Assembly (NCBI RefSeq): GCF_049801095.1
Contig: NZ_JBNAGH010000003.1
Span: 248,001-312,000 of the forward strand
Source: Dinoroseobacter sp049801095
GTDB lineage: Bacteria > Pseudomonadota > Alphaproteobacteria > Rhodobacterales > Rhodobacteraceae
Length of the DNA: 64,000 bases
Reading direction: 5' to 3'
In this document: positions 11,801 through 20,800 of the stretch, piece by piece
Position numbering within the stretch: position 1 is the first letter of the stretch
Layout: each line of letters starts with the position of its first letter
Position numbers and translations under genes: made by a program
Notes under the pieces: model-generated
Databases searched by the model: none
Told to the model about the DNA's origin: nothing
Seen by the model: the letters and a program-made list of their open reading frames with translations, nothing else

Positions 11801-14800
11801 GTGCTTGAGACCTCTGTATTGACCTGGAACTGACCGTCGATCCGGTTGCCCGTCGCATCGTAAACCTGAGCAAAGACGCCCGATCCGTTGCCATCGAGGC
11901 CACTATCGTCCGTCCAGACCACAAGCCAGCCGCCCGTATCCAAGGCGATGACCTCGGCCTGAAACTGGCTGCCGCTTGTGGTTTCGTTAACGCGCAACTG
12001 CGGCCCGACTTCGGCCCCGGTGGCGTCATAGCGCTGCAGCTGCGTGCTCCAGACACTGCCGTCGAGCCCGTTCTGGTCCGTCCAGACGATCACGAAACCG
12101 CCATCCGCCAATGCCGCGATGGAGGAATCCGACTGGCCACCATCGATGAAGGTCGGCACGCCGAACTCGACCCCGATCGGAGTGCCATTCGCCTCAAAGA
12201 GCTGGGCGAAGACGCCCTGGCCGGACCCGTCACCCGCGCTGCCGCTGGACTGAGAGGTCCAGGTGACCACATAGCGACCATCGAGCAGCACTGCCACCGA
12301 GGGCTGGTCCTGGGTGCTGGAGGTCTGGGTGTTCACGAGGCTGCTGCCCCCGAGGGCATTGCCCGCATCGTCAAAGCGAGCCTGGAAGACACCGAAACCG
12401 CTGCCATCGCGCGAGTTGTTATCCGTGAAAACGGCAATCGCCGTGCCATCATCCTGCACCGCGATATCGGTCAGGCGCTGCGTGCCGGGCGTGACATCAT
12501 TGACCCGGATCTCGTCCGTGCGCGGTGTGCCATCTGCCTCGAAGAAGCGCAGATAGCTGTTGCTGTCCGCGCTGGAGCTCCAACCGACGACGAACCCGCC
12601 GGTCGGCACCCCGGCCACATGGGGGTCATCCTGGGTGAATTGCGTCTCTGTATTGACCTGGAATTCCACGCCCACAGGGTCGCCATTCAGGTCATAGATC
12701 TGGGCAAAGACACCAGCACTCGCATCCGCGACCCGGTCCTGATCCAGAGAATCCCAGACGACAACGTAGCCGACCTGCACCCCGTTGCTGTCGAAGACTT
12801 TCGAGGTTTCCGGCGCGTTTTGCGCATTCTCGCTTGTGGTGTTGACCTGCTCCTCAGAGCCCACGGCAACCTGGGTGCGATCCGTGAACGGCTCCACCGT
12901 GATGTTGATGCGGATCGTGTCGGAGGCACCGCCATCGCCGTCATTCAGCCGAATGGCGATTTCGCGCTCACCAGTGGGGTTGCCGGAGGTGTTGGCATAG
13001 CCGAGCTGCGCGATCACGCGCTCGATCAGTTCCGGGGTGGCATTCGCGTTGAGGTCCACCACAAAGAGCGCGCCATCCGCGCCATTGGAGCTGATCACAC
13101 CGACGGAGACGGAATCCACCTCCACCGTATTGCCGACAATGCTCACGCCATTGCCGGTCACCAGACCCAACTGGTCCTGCCCATTGCCCAGACCAGCGCC
13201 AAGTTGCGCGGCCAGTACGTCGCCTGTGCCGACGATCCGCCCAACAGAGAGCTGACCGCCGTCGAAATCGGGAGAATCCACATCAACAACTGTCAATGCC
13301 CCATCGATTTCAAGAAGTTGCAGGCCACCATTGACGTCTTCCTCGGCGAAGGAAATCTCGGTGGAGACCCCTTCGATCACCGGGTCCGTCGCGCCCGCTG
13401 CGGGGGCAGGCGCGTCGATGATCTTCTGGAAAACACCGAAGCCATCCCCATCCCCGGCCGTGCCGGAGGTCTGGCTGGTCCAGACCACGACGATGGAACC
13501 ATCGGGCAGTGCCACAAGGTCCGGCTGGGTCTGGGTCGAGGCCCCCTCGGAATTGACAATGAAGGACGCGCCCAGCGGGATGCCAAGGCCCGAGAAGTTC
13601 TGCGCGATGATCGCATTTCCGCTGCCATCAAGCGAGTTAGCATCCGTCCACACCACGGTGAAGGTCCCATCGGGGCGCGCAATCACTTGCGGGTCGGACT
13701 GGGTGGAGCGCTCGCTCGTATTGACCTGGAACTCTCCCAGCCCATTTCCGGCCTCGTCAAAGACCTGTCCAAAGATATCGGTGCCATTCGGGCTGGCCCC
13801 CTGCCAGACCACCACATAGCCACCGTTCGCCAAGGTTCCGCCCGGCGGAATCGCAGCCACATCGGGTCGGTCTTGGGCTCCGGTGGTCTCGACATTGACT
13901 TGTTGCTCATCGGCGCCGGGCGCGGACCCGTCGATCAGCAGCAACGTGCCCGTGTCATCCAGACGCTGCGAGAAGACGCCGATGGAATCGCCATCTGCGC
14001 CGCCATTGTCCTGCCAGACAACGATGACATCGCCATTGTCGAGCACGGCGGCAGAAACCTCGCGCTGGATCTGGTTGGTGGTGCTGTTGATCTGGAACTC
14101 GCCGCCCTCGGGCGTGCCATTGGCCGCAAAGACGCGGCCGAAGATGCCTTCGCGGTTGCCGTCCCCGGCATTGCCGGAGGTCTCGGAATCCCACAGCACC
14201 ATGAAGCGCCCATTGTCGAGCGCGACCACCTCGGAGAGGTCCTGGGCGCTCGAGGTCTCTTCATTGACCACGAAGTTGGCCCCGATGGGCGCTCCGCTGC
14301 TGTCAAAAACCTGCGCGACGACTGCGCTGCCCGATCCATCCCGCGCGCCATTGGTGTCCGTGAAAGTCACGACGAAATTGCCGTTGCTCAACCCGGTAAT
14401 GCTCGGTTCGTTCTGGGTGCGGATCGCGATGTCATTGACCTGGAACTCGACCCCGACCGGAGACCCGTTCGCATTGTAGACCTGCGCGAAAATGCCGGTT
14501 TCAAAGGCCGCGTTCGGGTTGTCCTGGTTCTCCGATGTCCAGGCGATGACATAGCCGCCCGTGCTGAGATCCGCGATGACCGGATTGGACTGGTCACGGG
14601 TGATGAAGCTGTTGACCTGTTCATCTTCGCCCGTGGCGGGCAGGACCAGATCATCATCGATCAGCAGAACAGCGGATACGGAGGTCGAGCCACCGGACCC
14701 GGACACAGAGACATTGAAGGTCTGCTGGGTGCGGTTGATCGCGCCCGTGGTCGCATAGGTGAAGGCCTCGATCAGGGCCTCGATGGCCACGGCATCCGCA

Positions 14801-17800
14801 GAGGCGTTCAGATCAATGCGAAGCGGGGATCCGCTCTGCCCATTGCTGGTGCCGTTCACCGTCCCGATCAGGGTTCCTTCATAGGTCACATCCGAGCCGT
14901 TGAAGCCGATCTGTCCGGCGCCATTGCCGATATCGGCCACCGACAGGATATCGACGCTGAGCCCGCCCGAACTGTTGCTGACTGTGACCTGCCCCGAGGC
15001 AAAGGTCACGCCCGAGGTATTGGTCAGGTTGACCGCCGCGTCGAGGCGGACGGGCGTTGTCAGCAGGTCGGATTCCTCCACGCTGCCCAGGATATCCGTG
15101 CCAAACCCGGTCTCATCCGAACCGAAATTCGTCAGCAAGAACAACGGGTTGTTCGAGCCCTGGAAGAAGTTCAACAAGATGGAATCCGGCTGTGTCTGCC
15201 CGCCGGCCCCATCGGTGAGGGTAAAGCCGATCCCGCGATCGGTATTCTGGATGTCACCGGAAACCCCGGTAAAGCTGAAGCCGATGGCCTCAAAGAGCAG
15301 GGCCACTTCGGTCGCGGTCGCATTCGCGTTCAGATCGATCGCGAGCGCCACGCCATTCACGCCGTCTTCGGCGCCGTTGATCGTGCCGATCGCCGTCCCG
15401 TTGACCGAGACCACAGCACCCGCGACCGTCACGACACCATTGTCCACCACGGAGAGCTGATCATCCGCGGTCTCACCTGCGGTGTAGTAGATCCGCAGGG
15501 TGCCACCATCGAAATCGCCGCCGTTGGGATCCACGAGCGAAATGCCCTCATCCAGCAGGACGACCGACCCGCCGGTCACGTCATCGGCGCCGACATTGAT
15601 GAGCCGCTCGACATCGGACAGAACCGGCGATGTATCCGCCGTGGGCGTGGCATCAAACACCCGCTGAATGATCGCGCCTCCGGAGCCGTCGCCCGCCGAG
15701 GAGCTGGTTTCGGAGCGCCAGGTCACAATGAGCCCGCCATCGGCGAGGCCGAGCGCGGCGCTCTGGCTCTGGGTGCTGGAGACTTCCTGGTTGATCTGGA
15801 ACTCGCCGTCAATGCGCACGCCATTGGCATCGTAGCGCTGGCCAAAGACGCCCTGCCCCGACCCGTCGCCCGTATCGGAGGTCCAGGTGACCACGAAACC
15901 GCCATCGGCCATGGCCGTCACGGAGGAATTGAACTGATCCGAGCCGGTATTGGTGTTGACCCGGAACTCGCCACCGACCTTTACGCCTGCATTCGTGTAG
16001 ATTTGGGCATAGATGCCCCGGGCACTTCCGTCCGCCGTATCGTCGGTCCAGGTGACGACAAATCCGCCCCCGCTCAGCCCCGTGATTTCTGCATCGGATT
16101 GATCTTCGAATGTCGTGGTATTGACGAGGGTCTCCGCACCCAGCGCAGCACCGCTCGCATCAAAGACGCGCAGGTAAACACCGGTGCGATCCCCGTCCCC
16201 ATCGGGGCCCGATGTGGGGCCCGTGAAGACGACTGCGTGCCCGGCATTCTGGCCACCGGCAGTGACGAGCGTTGCAACTTCGGGATCGAACTGATTGCTC
16301 GTGGTCTGGTCCACATTGACCGTGACCTCGCCGCCGACCGGGGCGCCCGTGGCATCATAGCGTTGGGAGATGATCGCATCCCCATTGCCATCGCCCGCAT
16401 CGGCATTCCAGACCACGATGAAGCCACCATCGGCAAAGGCTGCGACCGAGGCATCGAACTGCTGCGCGGCGACCGTGGTGTTGACCTGGAATTCGCTGCC
16501 AACCTGGATCCCGCTGGCGTCAAAGCGCTGCCCGAAGACACCATTGTCAAAGAAGCCCGGCTGGTCCTGATTGACGCTCTCCCAGACCACGACGAAGCCA
16601 CCATCCGCGGTTGCCGCAACGCTGGGATCCGCTTGCGCCTGATCGACGGCCGTAGTGACCTGGAATTCCTGTCCCACGGGCACGCCGTTCGCGTCATAAA
16701 GCTGAGCGAAGACGCCAATATTGCCTTCGACATTCAGGTTGTCCTGGTTGGTCGAAGACCAGACCACCACATGACCGCCACCGGTCAGTTCGGCGAGCAC
16801 CGGGATAGATTGCTCTCCCTGGGTGAACGCATTCACCCGCGTTTCGTCACCCGCCACAAGAGTGCCGTCCGCGCTCGGCTCAATGGTCAGCTCGATGAAC
16901 TGATCCGGAGCGGAATTGCCCTGGGGATCGGTCAGCTGGATCTTGATCCGACGATCCGCGGCCGGGCCGTCCGAGGCGTTCGCATAGGCCAAAGCGCCCA
17001 TCACCGCCTCGACGGATTCCACCGTGGAATTGCCATTGAATTCAATAGTCAAAGGCTGCCCGGCGGTCCCGTCGCTGGTCAGGGTCCCGACTGTGACACC
17101 GTTCACCCGAACATTGGTCCCGGACAGGGACACCGCGCCATTGCCAACCTCGTCGGTCAGCAGACCAAGCTCGTCCTGAGCAATTCCATCAATGCCCGGG
17201 ATCTGATCCAGCAGGCTCGCGACCTGATCGATCTCCACATGGAGCACGCCGCCATTATAGTCAGCCGCATCCAGATCACCGACCGCGATCGCGCGATCCG
17301 CTTCGAGGGCCACAAGACCCGCATTCGCCTCCGCCTCGGAGATCGTGCGCGTACCTGTCAGCCCGACGATGACCGGCGCCTCGTCCAGGTTGAAATCACC
17401 CGGAGCACCGTAAATCTGCTGGAAGATGCCCCGGTCATTCCCATCCCCGGCATCGCCGGAGGTGACCGAGGACCAGACCACCACGAAACCGCCACCGGGC
17501 AAGGCCACGACCTGACCCTGATCCTGCGCGCCGGTCGTCTCGGAGTTGATGACGAAGGACTCGTCAATCCGGCTGCCATCCGCGGCATAGACCTGGGCGA
17601 TGACGGAGTTTCCGTTCCGGTCCCCGTCATTGCCGTTGCTCATATAGCTGACCACAAAGCGGCCATCGGCGAGCACGGTGATATCCGGCTGGAACTGCGT
17701 GCTGGAGGTGAAGCTGTTGACGACAAACTGGTCGTCCTCGGGCGCACCTGTATTGTCGAACTTGCGAGCGATAATCGAAACGCCAGAGCCGTCCAGCGCA

Positions 17801-20800
17801 TTCGAGCTATCTTCGAACGCCACAAGGAACCCACCATCCGGTGTGCCCACGACCGAGGGCGTGCCCTGGGCATTCAGGGTGATCTCGTTGATCAGGAACT
17901 CGCCGGTCGCAGCCGTGCCATCAGCGTTGAAAATCCGACCGAACACCCCGTTGGAGCTGCCGTCCCCGGCGCTCCCGGAGGTGGCACTCGTCCAGACGAC
18001 AACAAAGCGCCCATCGGCCAACTGCACGATATCAGACTGGAACTGGTTGCTCGATATCTCTTCGTTGGCAACGGTTTCCGAGCCTTGCGGGACCCCGCTT
18101 GCGTCGAAGCGCTGGAATGCGATGCCTTCCGAGCTGCCGTCCACATTGAAGGTCGTGTAGCTGACCACAAAGCCGGTGCCGAGGGCGGTGATCGCTGGAT
18201 CGGCTTGTGTGCTGCTGACACTGGTATTGACGAGAATGTCCCCGGTGAGCGGGACGCCAGATGCATCGAACAGTTTGGTGAAGATACCGAAAGCATCCCC
18301 AGGGCCATTCCCCTCCCAGGAGATCGCGTAGCCGCCATTGCTTAGGCTAGTGACCACCGCATCTGATTGCGCACCGGCAAAAGTCGTTGCGACCTGCACT
18401 TCGCCGCCAACACGCGCTCCATCCGCCGCGTAGCGCTGCGCATAGATGCCACTGCTCGCTCCGTCCTGACTTTCGGAGGTCCAGACCACGACCCAGCCGC
18501 CATCGGCCAGAACCGCGATGCCGGGATCCGACTGAGAGCCGGGAATGAAGCTGTTGACCTGTGTCTCTGACCCCACCTTGTCGAGCCCGACGAGATCCGG
18601 GCTTTGACTCAGATCGATCTCGAACACGAAAGGTGTGGTGGCGCCGCCATCCCCATCCAGTAGGGTCACGGAATAGGTGCGGCTCTCCCGCGGATTGTCG
18701 GAGGAGTTCTGATAGGACAGCGCGCTGAGCAGGGTCTCGACCGCCTCGACGCTTGCCCCGGGCAGGAAGTCCAGAACGAGGGACGCGCCATCGGTGCCAT
18801 CGGACACCACCGTGGCCACGGCCGTGCCATTTACGGACAGGGTCGCGCCAGCCTGCGTGATATCGCCCCCAACGGCGACGGTCAGCGCGTCTTGACCGGG
18901 CCCGTCAGGGTCGTTGAACTGCTCCTGCAGCGGGTCGGAGACAATGCGGTTCACCCGCAGCTGTCCCCCATCCAGATCCGCGGAGTCCAGATCCGTCAGG
19001 CTCACCGCCCCCGCTGGGAAGAGCAGCACGCCCCCATTGGCCTCGGCCTCGGTCAGCTCGATATTCGACGCCAGACCCTCGATGGCCGGTGCGGCGGAGG
19101 TGCTGATTTCGTTCGGATCGCCAAAGATTTGCTGGAAGATCCCATCGCCGCTGCCATCGCCATTGTCCGAGGTCCACTGGACCACGTAATTGCCATTGGG
19201 CAGGGCCGTCAGCGCGATCTCGTCCTGGGTGCTGGCCACAAGCGTGTTGACCAGCACTTCGCCGTCAATCCGGGTGCCATCGGCGTCAAAGACCTGCGCG
19301 ATGACATCCGTGCCCGATCCCACATTCGTATCGCCCTCCCAGGCGACGACAAAGCCGCCGGTATCGAGCCCGATGACCTTGGGGTCGCGCTCATTGCTGG
19401 CGGTGAAGTCGTTGATCCGGAATTCGCCGCCCACGGCGACGCCCTGATCCGTGAAGCGCTGGCCATAGATGCCGCCGGAGGAGCCGTCCTGCGCTTCGGA
19501 GCGCCAGACGACGACGATATCCCCGTTGGACAGGGTCGCGATATCCGGCTGGCTCTGGGTGCTGTTGACAAAGGTGTTGACCTGGAACTCGCCCCCGGCT
19601 GGGGTCGCGTTCGCCTCAAAAATGCGGCCCGACACGGAGGCACCGCTGCCATCCCCATCGGTGGCGTCATTCTGCTCCCAGACGACGGCGAAGCGCCCAT
19701 TGTCCAATGCCGCGACGCGGGACGAGTCCTGAGCCCCGTCGGTGAACTCGTTGATGAGGATCTCGCCGCCCACGGCATTGCCAGCCGCGTTATAGACCTG
19801 AGCCTTCACAGCGTTGGAGTTGCCATCGCCCCCGGAGCCGTTGCTGGTCCAGGTCACCACATAGCCGCCATTGCTGAGCGCAGTGACATGGGGTTCGAAT
19901 TGCGAGCCGCTCTGGTCTGTGGCGACCTGCAACTCCGAAATGGTCTCGACACCATTCGCGTCGAAGCGGCTCAACCGGATGCTGTCGATTGTATTGTCAT
20001 CCCATACGATGACGAAACCGCCATCGGTGAGCCCGGCGACCGAAGCATCGGACTGTGAGTTCGTGACCGTGGTGTTGACCAGGAATTCATCCCCGAGCAC
20101 CGCGCCATTGGCGTCATAGCGTTGTGCAAAGACCCCGACGCTGAAATCGCCCGGATTGTCCTGATTGGTGGAGGTCCAGACGGAGATATAGCCCCCATCG
20201 GCCAGCCCCGCGATGTCGGAATCGCTCTGATTGTTGGAGAAGACCGTGTTGACCTGAACTTCGCCCCGGATCTTGGGATCGGCATCCATCTCGGGCTCGA
20301 TGGTGATGGTCACCACCACAGGGGTTGAGGCGGCGCCGTCGCCATCCTCAAGCTGGATCCCGAGCACCACGCTGGAGAGCGGATCGTCAGAGACATTGGC
20401 ATAAGTCAGGTTCTCGACCAGCACTTCCACGGCTGCCGCATCCGCATCGGCGTTCAGCGCGATCTCGAGCTGCGCGCCGCCCTGCCCGTTGGACACGATT
20501 GTGCCGACGACCGTCCCGTTGACGGACACATCCGACCCGTTGATGGATACTGCCCCGGCGGTGCTGAGGCCGAACACGTCCTGCGCCTCGGAATCCTGTG
20601 CCGGGAAGCCATCTTCATCTGCGGATTGTGCGATCCGCCCGACCAGCAGACGACCCCCGTCGAAATCCGTGGAATCCCCATCGGACACAGCCGCCGCCCC
20701 TTCGATATCGATCAGTTGGGGCGCCGCGTTGAGATCCGCCTCGAGCATGGTGCGCTCGGTGGAGACGGCCTCAATCTCGGGCGAGGCCGAGGGGGCCGCG

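Noticed and set aside
9715..11808. Plus-strand open frame of about 700 codons
   Set aside because: Same antisense effect of the propeller repeats; no recognisable protein features.
12619..18345. Very long plus-strand open frame (about 1,900 codons) inside the giant gene
   Set aside because: It is antisense to the repeat array. The periodic codon use of the repeats suppresses stops on the other strand. It has no domain, no ribosome site and shifts of composition that follow the minus-strand repeats.
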